Positions 52,391-62,377 of a stretch of 64,000 bases of DNA are shown here, piece after piece. This stretch comes from Celeribacter indicus (GTDB lineage Bacteria; Pseudomonadota; Alphaproteobacteria; Rhodobacterales; Rhodobacteraceae). Made by a program: the position numbers and the translations under genes. Location: positions 1,860,001-1,924,000 of the forward strand of contig NZ_CP004393.1 of assembly GCF_000819565.1 (NCBI RefSeq), in the 5' to 3' direction. The notes beneath the pieces were generated by a model. The model saw only the letters and a program-made list of their open reading frames with translations, did not search any database and had not been told where the DNA came from. Numbering within the stretch: the first letter of the stretch is position 1; every line of letters begins with the position of its first letter.

Positions 52391-52675
52391 TCACCGCAGG
52401 CGATGTTTCACCTTCAGGAAACTCATCAGCTTTTCCGGGCGATTTGCGAACGGCGAGACTTCCTCGAGCACGGGCAATCCAAGTTCTTGCCTCGCCGACG
52501 TAAGATTCCCGAGATGCGGCCCGATCGAAGCGGGATCTCGGTCCGGCAGTCCGCGCCTGCACTGATCTACGATTTCGGACCGGCTAATCCGAAGCCCCCG
52601 CTGCTTTCGGTCCACCGCATCCTGATAAGCGGCGTCAGTGATCGCATATTCGCTTTCCTTCCAAGACTGTCCCAT
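52391..52675 (-). CDS. opposite-strand moron, unknown function
   Basis: A 94-residue soluble protein on the minus strand inside the late region, convergent with the lysis genes. ATG 52675 has GGAGG five bases upstream, a strong ribosome site. The sequence SEYAITDAAYQDAVDRKQRGLRISRSEIVDQCRRGLPD includes (in parts) YQDAVDRKQRGLRISRSEIV and GPHLGNLTSARQELGLPVLEE. GC content is below that of its neighbours. An independent unit like this is typically a lysogenic-conversion gene. Confidence 0.7.
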   Translation of the reverse strand: MGQSWKESEYAITDAAYQDAVDRKQRGLRISRSEIVDQCRRGLPDRDPASIGPHLGNLTSARQELGLPVLEEVSPFANRPEKLMSFLKVKHRLR

Positions 52676-52789
52676 TCCGACCTCCAAGTTGGTTTTGGGA
52701 TCAGGTTACCGCCTCAACCAATAGTTGTCGTCTAACGTTTTGCGTGGCCTGTGCCTCGATCTCGACGACCGAATGACAGGAACCTGCCG

Positions 52790-53674
52790 ATGAAATCCCT
52801 CTCGCCCGAGCTTCAGGCCCATCTCGACGAGGGCACGACGACGCTCGGCTGGTGCTGGCGGATCGCCCGGGCCGACGGCGTCACCTTCGGCTTCACCGAT
52901 CACGACCGCACGCTCAGCTTCGATGGCACGGACTTCGAACCCGAGAGCGGGCTGACGGCGTCCGAGGTTCGCTCGGGCTCGGACCTGTCGGTCGATGCGC
53001 AGGACGCGGAAGGCGTGCTGACCTCCGACCGCATCACCGAGACCGACATCCTCGACGGCCGCTGGGACAATGCAGCGGTCGAGGTCTGGCGCGTGAACTG
53101 GGCCGACACCGGACAGCGCGTGCTGATGCGGCGCGGAGCCATCGGTCAGATCCGGCGCGGGCGGCTTGCCTTCGTCGCGGAGGTGCGCTCGCTGGCCCAT
53201 GTGCTGGGCCAGACGGTCGGGCGGACTTTCCAGGCGAGTTGCGATGCGGCGCTCGGCGATGCGCGCTGCGGCGTCGATCTGGAGGACCCGGCCTACAAGG
53301 GCGCAGGTGCTGTGGTCGACCTTCTGCGTGACCGCGCATTCACCGCCTCCGGTCTCGGCGGCTTCGAGCTGAGCTGGTTCACCTTCGGCACAATCGAATG
53401 GACCTCCGGCGCGAACGCTGGGCGGCGCACCGAGGTGCTGGGCCATGACCTTACGGACGGCATCGCTGTGCTGACCCTGCTCGAGGCACCAGTGCGGGCC
53501 ATCAGCGAGGGCGACGCCTTCACCATCCGTGCGGGCTGCGACAAGCGGCTGGAGACCTGCGGCGCGAAGTTCGGCAATACCGCCAACTTCCGCGGCTTCC
53601 CGCATATCCCCGGCCAGGACACGGTGCTGCGCTACGCCACCAAGGACGGCGGGCACGAGGGAGGTGTGCTGTGA
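52790..53674 (+). CDS. baseplate hub/tail protein, DUF2163 (TIGR02218)
   Basis: A 294-residue protein of the DUF2163 family, homologous to the GTA hub component. Marks are LDEGTTTLGWCWRIARADG, GFTDHDRTLSF, FQASCDAALGDARCGVDL and a C-terminal RAGCDKRLETCGAKFGN with cysteines that in GTA bind an iron-sulfur cluster or zinc. ATG 52790 is chosen with ACAGGA upstream. It overlaps the peptidase start by 4 bases. Confidence 0.9.
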   Translation: MKSLSPELQAHLDEGTTTLGWCWRIARADGVTFGFTDHDRTLSFDGTDFEPESGLTASEVRSGSDLSVDAQDAEGVLTSDRITETDILDGRWDNAAVEVWRVNWADTGQRVLMRRGAIGQIRRGRLAFVAEVRSLAHVLGQTVGRTFQASCDAALGDARCGVDLEDPAYKGAGAVVDLLRDRAFTASGLGGFELSWFTFGTIEWTSGANAGRRTEVLGHDLTDGIAVLTLLEAPVRAISEGDAFTIRAGCDKRLETCGAKFGNTANFRGFPHIPGQDTVLRYATKDGGHEGGVL

Positions 53675-54105
53675 CCTCCGCCGATCCCACCCGCGTCATT
53701 GCCATCGCGCGGTCCTGGCTCGGCACGCCGTATCACGACCAGGCAAGCCTCAAGGGCGTCGGCTGCGACTGCCTTGGTCTTGCCCGCGGCGTCTGGCGCG
53801 AAGTGGTGGGTCCCGAGCCGTTTCCGATGCCGCCCTACTGCCGCGACTGGGGCGAGACGGGCCCGAACGAAGTGCTGGCAGAAGGCGCGCGCCGCATGAT
53901 GCCCGAGATCGCCCCGGCCGATGCCACTCCCGGTGCACTGGTCCTCTTCCGGATGATGCCCCGCGCCATCGCCAAGCATGTCGGGATCCTGACCGGCCCC
54001 GACAGATTCCTCCATGCCTATGAGCGGCTTGGCGTGATTGAGGAGCCGCTGACCCAAGCCTGGCGACGGCGCATCGCCTTCGCTTTCATCTTCCCGCAAA
54101 GCTGA
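53671..54105 (+). CDS. NlpC/P60 cell-wall peptidase (TIGR02219)
   Basis: A 144-residue cysteine peptidase from GTG 53671. The catalytic Cys is C34 in GCDCLGLARGVW and the His lies in AIAKHVGIL (about 105), followed by a polar residue in the next strand. It is the tail-tip enzyme that opens peptidoglycan for DNA entry, equivalent to the GTA peptidase. It sits 9 bases before the large baseplate gene. Confidence 0.9.
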   Translation: MTSADPTRVIAIARSWLGTPYHDQASLKGVGCDCLGLARGVWREVVGPEPFPMPPYCRDWGETGPNEVLAEGARRMMPEIAPADATPGALVLFRMMPRAIAKHVGILTGPDRFLHAYERLGVIEEPLTQAWRRRIAFAFIFPQS

Positions 54106-54114
54106 GATCCCGAC

Positions 54115-57100
54115 ATGGCCACCCTCATTCTCGGCGCCGCCGGTGCCGCCATCGGCGGCTCGATCGGTGGCGCGATCCTCGGCGTCAGCGCGGCGACCAT
54201 CGGCGGCTTCATCGGTTCCACCATCGGCTCGGTCGTCGACAGCTGGATCGTGTCCTCGCTCGCACCGACCCAACGGATCGAAGGCGCGCGGCTCGACAGC
54301 TTGCGCATCACGTCCTCGACCGAGGGGGCGGTGATCCCGCGCCTCTACGGCCGAATGCGGATCGGCGGGAACATCATCTGGGCCACCGATTTCCGCGAGG
54401 AGACGAAGACCACCACGCAGGGCGGCGGCAAGGGCGGTGGAGGCGGCAAGGTCAAGACGACCGAGTATCTCTACTATGCCTCCTTCGCCGTGGCGCTCTG
54501 CGAGGGGCCGATCACCGGGATCGGGCGCATCTGGGCCGACGGAAAGCCGATGGGCCTCTCGGGCGTCACCTGGCGCTGGTATCCCGGCGACGAGGCGCAG
54601 GCGGCCGATCCGTTCATCGCGGCGAAGATGGGCGCGGCCAACACTCCGGCCTATCGCAGCACGGCCTATGTCGTTTTCGAGGAACTGCCGCTGTCGAGCT
54701 ACGGCAACCGCCTGCCGCAGCTGTCCTTCGAGGTGTTCCGACCGCTCGCCGACCCCGACACAGCCGAGGGGCTGACCCGCGCTGTCACCCTGATCCCGGC
54801 CTCGGGCGAGTTCACCTATGCCACCCAGGCCATCCGCAAATCCTCCGGCGGCGCGACGCAGGCCGAAAACTTGAACGCGCTACCCGACACCGCCGACATG
54901 GTGGTCGCGCTCGACCGCCTGCAGGCCATGGCGCCGGCCGTCGAGAGCGTCAGCCTCGTCGTCGCCTGGTTCGGCGACGACCTGCGCGCGGGTTCCTGCA
55001 AGCTGCGCCCGGGCGTCGAGGTCACGGCGAAATCCACGGCGCCGGTCGGCTGGTCGGTCAATGGCGTCAGCCGCGCCAATGCCATCCTCGTCAGCCGCGA
55101 CGCTGAAGACCGCCCTGTCTATGGCGGCACGCCCGCTGATTTTGCCGTGGTACAGGCGATCCGGGAGATGAAAGCGCGTGGGCTGCGTGTGACCTTCTAT
55201 CCGTTCATCCTGATGGATGTGCCGCCCGGCAACACGCTGCCGAACCCGTATTCCGACAATGCCGCCGAGACCGGCCAGCCCACATTCCCCTGGCGCGGCC
55301 GGATCACCTGTTCGCCCGCGGCAGGCTATGCCGGGAGCGTAGACAAGACGGCTACTGCCGCCAGCCAGGTCGCGGCCTTCTTCGGCAGCGTCAGCCCCTC
55401 CGACTTCGCGATCTCAGGCGAGACCGTCTCCTGGACGGGCCCGTCCGGCGACTGGGGCCTGCGCCGCATGATGCTGCATTACGCCCATCTCTGCGCGGTG
55501 GCAGGCGGGGTCGACGCTTTCCTGATCGGCTCTGAAATGCGCGGCCTGACCACCATCCGCTCGGGCGCCAGCAGCTATCCCGCTGTTACCGCGTTCAAGG
55601 CGCTCGCCGCCGACGTGCGCGCCATTCTCGGGGCGGGCACGGAGATCGGCTATGCGGCCGACTGGTCGGAATACTTCGGCCATCATCCGGGCGACGGCAG
55701 CGGCGATGTCTATTTCCACCTCGACCCGCTCTGGTCGGACGCCAACATCGATTTCGTCGGCATCGACAATTACATGCCGCTCTCCGACTGGCGCGACGGC
55801 TTCGGGCATGCGGATGCGGCCGAAGGCTGGCCCGCGATCTACGACCGGGCCTATCTGCAGGAGAACATCGCGGGTAGCGAAGGCTTCGACTGGTTCTACG
55901 CATCGGCGGCGGATCGGTCGGCGCAAGTGCGCACGCCGATCACCGATGGCGCCGCCGGCAAGCCGTGGGTCTTCCGCTACAAGGATCTGCGCAGCTGGTG
56001 GTCGAACCCGCATTACAATCGCCCGGGCGGGGTAGAGAGCGGCACGCCGACGGCGTGGGTGCCGCAATCGAAACCCATCCGCTTCACCGAACTCGGCTGC
56101 CCGGCCATCGACCGGGGCACGAACCAGCCCAATGTCTTCTTCGACCCGAAGTCGTCGGAGAGCTTCACGCCGTATTTCTCGCGGGGCTGGCGCGACGACA
56201 CCATCCAGCGCGCCTATCTCGAGGCGACCTACCTGTTCTGGGGCGAGGCCGCGAACAACCCGGTGTCCTCGGTCTACGGCGGCCGGATGGTCGATGTGCC
56301 GGAATGCGTGGCATGGACCTGGGACGCGCGGCCGTATCCGTTCTTCCCTGAACTGACCGACGTCTGGACCGACGGACCGAACTGGCGGCTCGGCCATTGG
56401 CTGACCGGCCGCCTTGGCGCGGTGTCGCTGGCGGCCCTCGTGCGGCACCTCTGCCTGCGCGCCGATCTGCCCGAGGATCGCATCGACGTCACCGGCCTCT
56501 GGGGCGCGGTCGAGGGCTATGCCATTGGCGCGCTGGAAAGCCCTCGGGCCTCGATCACCACGCTGGCGCGCCACTTCGGCTTCGATGCCGTCGAGACCGA
56601 GGGCGTGATCCGCTTCATCATGCGCGGCCGGGCCTCCGTCGCCACCCTGGAGCCCGATGATCTGGTCGCCGCGCGCGAGGGCGACGTGCTGGAACTGACA
56701 CGCGGCCAGGAGACCGAGCTGCCACAGGCCCTGAAGTGGCAGGTCGCCCGCGCCGACGAGGATTACGAAGCGGCTCAGGTCGAGGCCAGGCGCATCACCG
56801 TCGACACGACGCGCATCGCCTCCGAGAGCTTCCCGATGGCGGTGCCGCCCGAGGAAGCGGAGCGCCGTTGCCGCCGCGCGCTGATGGAAGCTTGGACCGG
56901 TCGCGAGACGGCGGCGTTCCGTCTTCCGCCCTCGCGGCTGGCGCTCGACCCGGCCGATGTCGTCATGCTCGCCCATGACGGCCGGTCCATCCCGCTTCGG
57001 CTCATCTCGATTGCCGACGCCGACGCGCGCGGCACCGAGGCCGTCCGCCAGGATCGGGAGGCCTACGACCTGCCGCCCGGCGCGCCGCGACCCTCGGCGC

Positions 57101-58080
57101 TGTCGCAGGCCGTCGTCTTCGGCACGCCCGAGGCGGTCCTGCTCGATCTGCCGCAGCTGACCGATGATCAGGCCGCGCATCGGCCCTTCGCGGCGGCGCA
57201 TGCGGTGCCTTGGCCCGGCGAGATCGCGGTTTATCGAAGCCCATCGACGGACGGCTTCGACCTGCTAACCACGTTTGGCACACGCGCCCGGATCGGCACG
57301 CTGGTCTCGGACTTCTACGCCGGACCCACCTCGCGCTTCGATCTCGGCAACGCGCTGGTGGTCGATCTGCTGACCGGCACGCTGGAAAGCGTCACCGATT
57401 TGACCCTGTTCGGCGGCGCCAATGCCATCGCCATCGAGAGCGCGCCCGGCGTCTGGGAGGTCGTGCAGGCGGGCGCGGCCGAACTGATCGCCCCTGGCCG
57501 GTATCGCCTGACCCGACTCCTGCGCGGCCAGCGCGGCACCGAGGGCGCCATGGGCAATCCGGCGCCTTCTGGTGCGCGGGTCGTGGTACTCGACGCAGCG
57601 TTGACATCGCTGCCGATCGCCGAGGCCGAGCTCGGCATTCCATGGAACTGGCGCATTGGCCCGGCAAACCGCCCGGTCAACGACGAGACCTACGTCGCCC
57701 AGACCTTCACGCCCGCGGGCGTGGGGCTGCGGCCGTTCTCCGTCGCCCATGTCGAGCAGCCTTGGCGCGAACCGCGCACGGCCGGGGACCTGACCATCCG
57801 CTGGACGCGCCGATCCCGCGCACTCGCCGCCGACAGCTGGGGCGGGCTCGAGGTGCCGCTGGCCGAGGAACTCGAAGCCTACGAGGTCGAGATCCTCGAC
57901 GGCGCCACGGTGAAGCGGGTGCTGAGCGCGGCCACCGCCAGCGCGATCTACACCGCCGCCGCCCAGACCGCCGACTGGGGCGCGGTGCTCGGTCCGGGCG
58001 ACACGCTCGACATTCGTCTCTTCCAGCTCTCTGCCCTCGTCGGGCGGGGCGCACCCAAGACAGTCACGCTCACGTTCTGA
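54115..58080 (+). CDS. megatron-type baseplate/host-recognition protein
   Basis: A 1321-residue tail protein of the GTA rcc01698-like kind. An N-terminal Gly-rich hydrophobic region (about 1-50), a baseplate domain (RMRIGGNIIWATDF), a TIM-barrel-like glycoside-hydrolase domain (about 440-830, ADWSEYFGHHPGDGSGDVYF, RFTELGCPAIDRG), tail-protein 3 domains (about 880-1190, GQETELPQALKWQVAR; LRLISIADADA) and a C-terminal beta-rich part. It forms the central hub and probably contacts the cell surface. It is complete. Confidence 0.92.
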   Translation: MATLILGAAGAAIGGSIGGAILGVSAATIGGFIGSTIGSVVDSWIVSSLAPTQRIEGARLDSLRITSSTEGAVIPRLYGRMRIGGNIIWATDFREETKTTTQGGGKGGGGGKVKTTEYLYYASFAVALCEGPITGIGRIWADGKPMGLSGVTWRWYPGDEAQAADPFIAAKMGAANTPAYRSTAYVVFEELPLSSYGNRLPQLSFEVFRPLADPDTAEGLTRAVTLIPASGEFTYATQAIRKSSGGATQAENLNALPDTADMVVALDRLQAMAPAVESVSLVVAWFGDDLRAGSCKLRPGVEVTAKSTAPVGWSVNGVSRANAILVSRDAEDRPVYGGTPADFAVVQAIREMKARGLRVTFYPFILMDVPPGNTLPNPYSDNAAETGQPTFPWRGRITCSPAAGYAGSVDKTATAASQVAAFFGSVSPSDFAISGETVSWTGPSGDWGLRRMMLHYAHLCAVAGGVDAFLIGSEMRGLTTIRSGASSYPAVTAFKALAADVRAILGAGTEIGYAADWSEYFGHHPGDGSGDVYFHLDPLWSDANIDFVGIDNYMPLSDWRDGFGHADAAEGWPAIYDRAYLQENIAGSEGFDWFYASAADRSAQVRTPITDGAAGKPWVFRYKDLRSWWSNPHYNRPGGVESGTPTAWVPQSKPIRFTELGCPAIDRGTNQPNVFFDPKSSESFTPYFSRGWRDDTIQRAYLEATYLFWGEAANNPVSSVYGGRMVDVPECVAWTWDARPYPFFPELTDVWTDGPNWRLGHWLTGRLGAVSLAALVRHLCLRADLPEDRIDVTGLWGAVEGYAIGALESPRASITTLARHFGFDAVETEGVIRFIMRGRASVATLEPDDLVAAREGDVLELTRGQETELPQALKWQVARADEDYEAAQVEARRITVDTTRIASESFPMAVPPEEAERRCRRALMEAWTGRETAAFRLPPSRLALDPADVVMLAHDGRSIPLRLISIADADARGTEAVRQDREAYDLPPGAPRPSALSQAVVFGTPEAVLLDLPQLTDDQAAHRPFAAAHAVPWPGEIAVYRSPSTDGFDLLTTFGTRARIGTLVSDFYAGPTSRFDLGNALVVDLLTGTLESVTDLTLFGGANAIAIESAPGVWEVVQAGAAELIAPGRYRLTRLLRGQRGTEGAMGNPAPSGARVVVLDAALTSLPIAEAELGIPWNWRIGPANRPVNDETYVAQTFTPAGVGLRPFSVAHVEQPWREPRTAGDLTIRWTRRSRALAADSWGGLEVPLAEELEAYEVEILDGATVKRVLSAATASAIYTAAAQTADWGAVLGPGDTLDIRLFQLSALVGRGAPKTVTLTF

Positions 58081-58090
58081 AGGCCACCCC

Positions 58091-59818
58091 ATGTCCGACG
58101 CCACGACCTATCTCCTGCTGCCATACATCCTGGCGGCGCAGGCCCAGAAGCATGTCACCCACAACGAGGCGCTGCGGATCCTCGACGGGCTTGTCCAGCT
58201 CTCCGTCCTCGACCGGGACCTGACCACGCCGCCAGTCAGCCCTGCCGATGGCGACCGCTACGTTGTCGGCTCGGGCGCGACGGGCGACTGGGCGGGGTGG
58301 GATCTGAACATCGCCCTCTGGACCGACGGCGCCTGGTTGCGCCTGCCACCGCGTACTGGCTGGCGGACATGGGTCGAGGACGAGGCCGTGCTGCTCGTCT
58401 GGACTGGCGCTGCCTGGGAGGTCGTCGGCGAGCCAAGCGACATCTCGGACGCCGTCTTCAGCCTGATCAACGATGCCGATCCCACAAAGAAGGCGGTCTT
58501 CTCGCTGTCCGGGATCAGCACCGGCACGACCCGCAGCTACACGCTGCCCAACACCTCCTCGGAACTGGCGATCCTGGCGGGGACCCAGACCTTCAACGGC
58601 AACAAGACCTTCTCGGGCACACTGACGGCCTCCGGTACCGTCACGGTCTCGGGAGCGACTGCGACCATCGGCACGGCCACGGGAACGGCGACCTACGGCA
58701 TGGGCACCGGGGCGACGACCACCGGCCTTACCAAGACCGTGAACCTCGGCACCGGCGGCGCGTCGGGGTCGACCACGGTCGTCAACATCGGCCCCGTGAC
58801 CTCGGGCGCGAACGGCACCACGGTGATCAACACGCCGACTGTAACCTTCGCCAATGCCGTGACCCAGGTCGGCATGCCCCAGGCGAACCTGACCGCCCAG
58901 CTTCTGGGCCTCGGCGGGGCGACGGCCGACAGCTACAACCGGCTGTCGGTCAACACCCCCGCGGTGCTCCTGAACAACGCGGGCGCCGGGATCGAGGCGA
59001 CGGTCAACAAGGCCGCGGCCGCCAACGATGCGAGTTTCGCTTTCAAGACCAACTGGTCGGCCCGCGCACTGATCGGCCTTCTTGGCAGCGACGATTTCAG
59101 CTTCAAGGTCAGCCCGGACGGCTCGGCCTTCTACGAGGCGATCCGGATCGACCGCACCAGCGGCCGGGTCGAGATGCCCGAACCTCTGGTGCTCCCGGCG
59201 CTCGATGCCGTGCCCGCACCGCCGCCGACCGGCAAGCTGGCTATTTATGCGCGCGACCGCGCGGGGGCTGGATGGCTCGACGTCCAGCGCCCCTCGGGGC
59301 GGTTCTTTCCGCTGCAGCCGCATTTCGGGGTGAACCGCATCGCGACCTGGGCGCCGTCCACCGGTACGACCGTCAACACCAACGGCATGCCGCGCACCGC
59401 CGTCGGCACCGTGTCCACGCCGACACTCGCCACCACCAACCTTTCGACCTCAATGCGCCGCTGGCGCGTGACCAGCGCCGCCACCGCCGATGCAGCGGCG
59501 GAGGAGCGTTCGGCCGGCTGGGTCTGCTGGCGCGGCAATGCGGATGGGCTGGGCGGCTTCACCTACGTGAACCGGCTCTCGCTGGTGACGCTGCAGGCGA
59601 CCGGTATGGGCTTCTTCGGCCTCTACGGATCGACCACGGCGCTGGCCACGACCTTGACGTTGTCCGCCGTGGTGAACTGCATCGGCATCGGCTTCCAGCG
59701 CGGCACCCACACGAACTGGCAACTCGTGCAGAATGAACCGCTCCGGGTTTGCCGGAGGCTCCAACTCTTGAGTAGGATGGAGCATCATGAGCAAGACAAC
59801 GAACAAATATTCCCCTGA
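58091..59818 (+). pseudogene. DUF2793 tail protein, truncated by IS3
   Basis: The first ~110 residues are DUF2793 (LLLPYILAAQAQKHVTHNEALRILDGLVQLS, in part LPYILAAQAQKHVTHNEAL, ... DRYVVGSGATGDWAGW), then a long Thr/Gly/Ser-rich beta stretch (TGTATYGMGTG repeat) and another beta domain. At 59734 the IS begins, so only residues 1 to about 547 are native; the last 27 come from IS DNA. The true C-terminus, probably a receptor-binding end, is missing. It was the last tail gene. Confidence 0.85.
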
Positions 59819-60113
59819 AGTGCGCGAGCGAGCGGTTCGTATGGTTTTGGACAACGCCGGTCAGCATGAGAGCCGCTGGCAAGCGATCGTATCGATCTCG
59901 GCGAAGATAGGCTGTTCGACGAACACGCTGAATGACTGGGTCAAAAAGGCAGAGATTGATCGTGGCGACCGTGCTGGGGTCAGTACCGAGATGGCCGAGA
60001 AGATGAAGGCGCTGGAGCGCGAGAACCGCGAACTCAAGCAGGCGAATGAGATCCTGCGGAAGGCGTCGGCGTATTTTGCGATGGCGGAGCTCGACCGCCG
60101 ACCGAAGTCATGA
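59787..60113 (+). CDS. IS3-family transposase OrfA
   Basis: A 108-residue protein with the IS3 OrfA plan: N-terminal HTH ([32 protein letters not shown]) and a C-terminal leucine zipper ([25 protein letters not shown]). It binds the ends and forms the OrfAB transposase by frameshifting in related elements, although here no clear slippery site was found; the ATGA overlap with OrfB points to translational coupling. Confidence 0.93.
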   Translation: MSKTTNKYSPEVRERAVRMVLDNAGQHESRWQAIVSISAKIGCSTNTLNDWVKKAEIDRGDRAGVSTEMAEKMKALERENRELKQANEILRKASAYFAMAELDRRPKS

Positions 60114-61009
60114 TCGCCTTTATCGACGATTATCGTGGAGAGCTCGGGGTCGAGCCGATCTGCAAGCACCTGCCGATTGCCCCGTCCACATACTACGATC
60201 ATCTGGCCAAACGGGCCGACCCTGATCTGCGCTCGGATCGGTTCAAGCGCGACGACGAGCTTCGCCCCGAGATCGAGCGCGTGTTCGATGAGAATTACAA
60301 GGTCTATGGCGTGCGCAAAGTCTGGCGCCAGATGCGGCGGGAAGGATTTGATGTGGCCCGATGCACGATAGCCCGGTTGATGAAGGATTTGGGCCTGCAG
60401 GGCGTCATCCGGGGCAAGCCGCATAAAACGACGATCCCTGACAAGAAGCAGCCGTGCCCGATGGACAAGGTAAACCGGCAATTCCGGGTGCCGGCACCGA
60501 ACATGCTCTGGGTCAGCGATTTCACCTATGTCGCCACCTGGCAAGGGTTCGTTTATGTGGCATTCGTGATCGACACGTTCGCGCGCCGGATCGTTGGGTG
60601 GCGCGTCAGCCGCACGGCTCACACAGGCTTCGTTCTCGACGCTTTGGAACAGGCTGTTCATCAGCGGCAGCCTGGTGTGGGACTGATCCATCACTCAGAC
60701 CGCGGATCGCAATACCTGGCGATAAAATACACCGAACGCTTGGCCGAGGCAGGAATCGAACCCTCGGTCGGCAGCGTCGGTGACAGCTATGACAACGCTT
60801 TGGCCGAGACAATCAATGGTCTCTTCAAGGCGGAGGTCATCCACCGCCGTGGCCCGTGGCGCAGTCTGGACGCCGTGGAATACGCCACTCTGGAATGGGT
60901 CGACTGGTTCAACAATCGCCGCCTCCTCGAGCCCATCGGGAACATCCCACCAGCGGAAGCAGAGGCAAACTTCTACGCAGCTCTGGTAACTAAGACCATA
61001 GCCGCATAA
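60110..61009 (+). CDS. IS3-family transposase OrfB (DDE integrase core)
   Basis: A 299-residue catalytic protein. The DDE residues are in [17 protein letters not shown] and [12 protein letters not shown], with VYGVRKVW and ALETIN motifs typical of the rve core and a C-terminal [12 protein letters not shown]. Everything looks intact, so the element may be mobile. The start overlaps OrfA by 4 bases. Confidence 0.95.
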   Translation: MIAFIDDYRGELGVEPICKHLPIAPSTYYDHLAKRADPDLRSDRFKRDDELRPEIERVFDENYKVYGVRKVWRQMRREGFDVARCTIARLMKDLGLQGVIRGKPHKTTIPDKKQPCPMDKVNRQFRVPAPNMLWVSDFTYVATWQGFVYVAFVIDTFARRIVGWRVSRTAHTGFVLDALEQAVHQRQPGVGLIHHSDRGSQYLAIKYTERLAEAGIEPSVGSVGDSYDNALAETINGLFKAEVIHRRGPWRSLDAVEYATLEWVDWFNNRRLLEPIGNIPPAEAEANFYAALVTKTIAA

Positions 61010-61045
61010 CTTAAACCAAACAGCCTCCGGCAAACCCGGAGCGGT

Positions 61046-62377
61046 TCACAGGGCGCTGTCGAGCTCGCCTAGCAACCCTTCGTAGTCGATGATGAAGCCG
61101 AACTGCTTCTCCGTGCCACCGTCCTCGTAGAGGCGGTTTACGCGCGCAATCGCCTGCAGGAGGTTATGTTCCTTCAGGGACTTGCAGACGTAAAGGACCG
61201 TGTTACGGGGCGCGTCGAAGCCGGTGAGCAGCTTGGAGACGATGATCAGGATTTCTGGATCGCCGGAGCCCTTGAAGGCGTCGATGATCTGGCGGTTGTA
61301 CTCTTCCTCGGTCTTGTACCGCGCCATCATTGACAACCAAAATTTCCGCACGAGGTCCTTGGATTCCTGGTCGACCTCCTCGTTGCCCTCGTTATCGTCC
61401 GGCGGCGAGATGACGATCGCACTCGACACGTGGCCGATCTCGTCGAGGACCTCCTTGAAGCGGACGGCCGCCGCTTTCGACGGGGCGATGAGCTGCGCCT
61501 TGAACCCAGTACCCTGCCAGTGCTGGCGAAAGTGCTCGGAGATGTCGAACGCCTTGGCTCGAATGGCCTGATCGGTCTTGGCCAAGGCGTCCATCCGAGA
61601 GAACTTCCGCTTTAGATCACGCTTCTGGTTCTCGGTCAGCCCCTCGCTGATCTTGTCGAACCAACGGTCGATAACTGCGCCCGAGACCTGCTGCTCAACG
61701 AGCCGTCCCTCGTAGAGCAGCGGCACGACGGCACCGTCGGCGACCGCCTCGTCAATAGCGTAGCGGTGGATGAACCGCCCGAAGGTCGACAGCGTGTTCT
61801 TCTCCTTCTTCAGCAGAGGCGTACCGGTGAAGCCGAGGTAGCAGGCCTTTGGAAGGAGGCGGCGCATCTTGGCGGCGAATTGGCTGTGGCCGCCGTAGCG
61901 CCCCGTCTGAGTCCTGTGGCTCTCGTCCACCAGCACGAAGATGTTCGGATCTTCGTCCGCCAGCTTGCTGTTCTTCAACGCCGTATCGAACTTGTTGATG
62001 ATCGTGGTGACCAGCGGAGCCTTGTTTTGGACGAGCTCTAGAAGGTGAGCCCCGCTCGTCGCGCGGATCGGCTCGAGATCACAGGACTTGAAGGTATCTT
62101 TGATCTGCTTGTCGAGATCATCGCGGTCCGTGACTATGATGATCCGCGGGTTCTCGATGCTGCGCTCTAAGGCGAAGGAATACTCGCGACCCCGATGGGT
62201 AAAGCGGTTGATGCGCATCAGCTGCTCGGCAAGAACATCGTCCAGCACGACGTTACGGAGGCGCCCGCCACGGAGGCGGAGGGCCTCCTCCTGCGAGAGC
62301 GGCGTGAACCCGAGCGCGACCAGCAGCTGAAGTGCCGGGACCTGGGATTGGTGTTTCTCAGCGGCGATGAAAGTCAT
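61046..62377 (-). pseudogene. hsdR: type I restriction endonuclease subunit R, deleted and truncated
   Basis: A 443-residue remnant of a protein normally about 1000 residues. The N-terminus (LQLLVALGFTPLSQEEAL, LRGGRLRNVVLDDVLAEQ) is HsdR-like, but at about residue 68 (REYSF, position ~62173) it jumps to ERSIENPRIIIVTDRDDLD. About 300 residues, including the nuclease domain and Walker A P-loop, are missing in frame. Motor motifs that remain are DESHRTQTGRYGG, LGFTGTPLL and LLQAIARVNRLYEDGG. The 3' end (GELDSAL) runs into the IS at 61048, which gives the stop. It cannot cut or translocate DNA. It overlaps the kinase stop by ATGA. Confidence 0.88.

Larger units (their letters stand above)
16158..59733. 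mobile_element. siphovirus-type prophage, right end lost at IS3 junction
   Basis: A gene order of recombinase, repressor, accessory cassette, replication, methylases, terminase, head, tail, lysis and baseplate fits one prophage of about 43.6 kb. The left limit is placed beside the last recombinase-module gene; no attL core could be identified. The right limit is the IS3 end, which cuts the last tail gene, so attR is absent. The prophage is probably not excisable as it stands. The head module is lambda-like (GpA terminase, gpW, portal); the tail is of the Rhodobacterales type. Confidence 0.85.
59734..61048. mobile_element. IS3-family insertion sequence, complete, 1315 bp
   Basis: Bounded by 27-bp perfect inverted repeats (59734-59760 and 61022-61048, starting TGAACCGCTCCGGG). 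It encodes OrfA and OrfB with an intact DDE triad, in the IS51-like arrangement. Flanking bases do not match (GAA to the left, CAG to the right), so no 3-5 bp target duplication is present. It interrupts a tail gene on the left and hsdR on the right. The right end supplies the stop codon of the truncated hsdR. Confidence 0.95.

Noticed and set aside
58300..59736. 479-codon alternate frame in the DUF2793 tail gene
   Set aside because: It is a shadow frame; DUF2793 is in the other frame, and both frames end at the IS.
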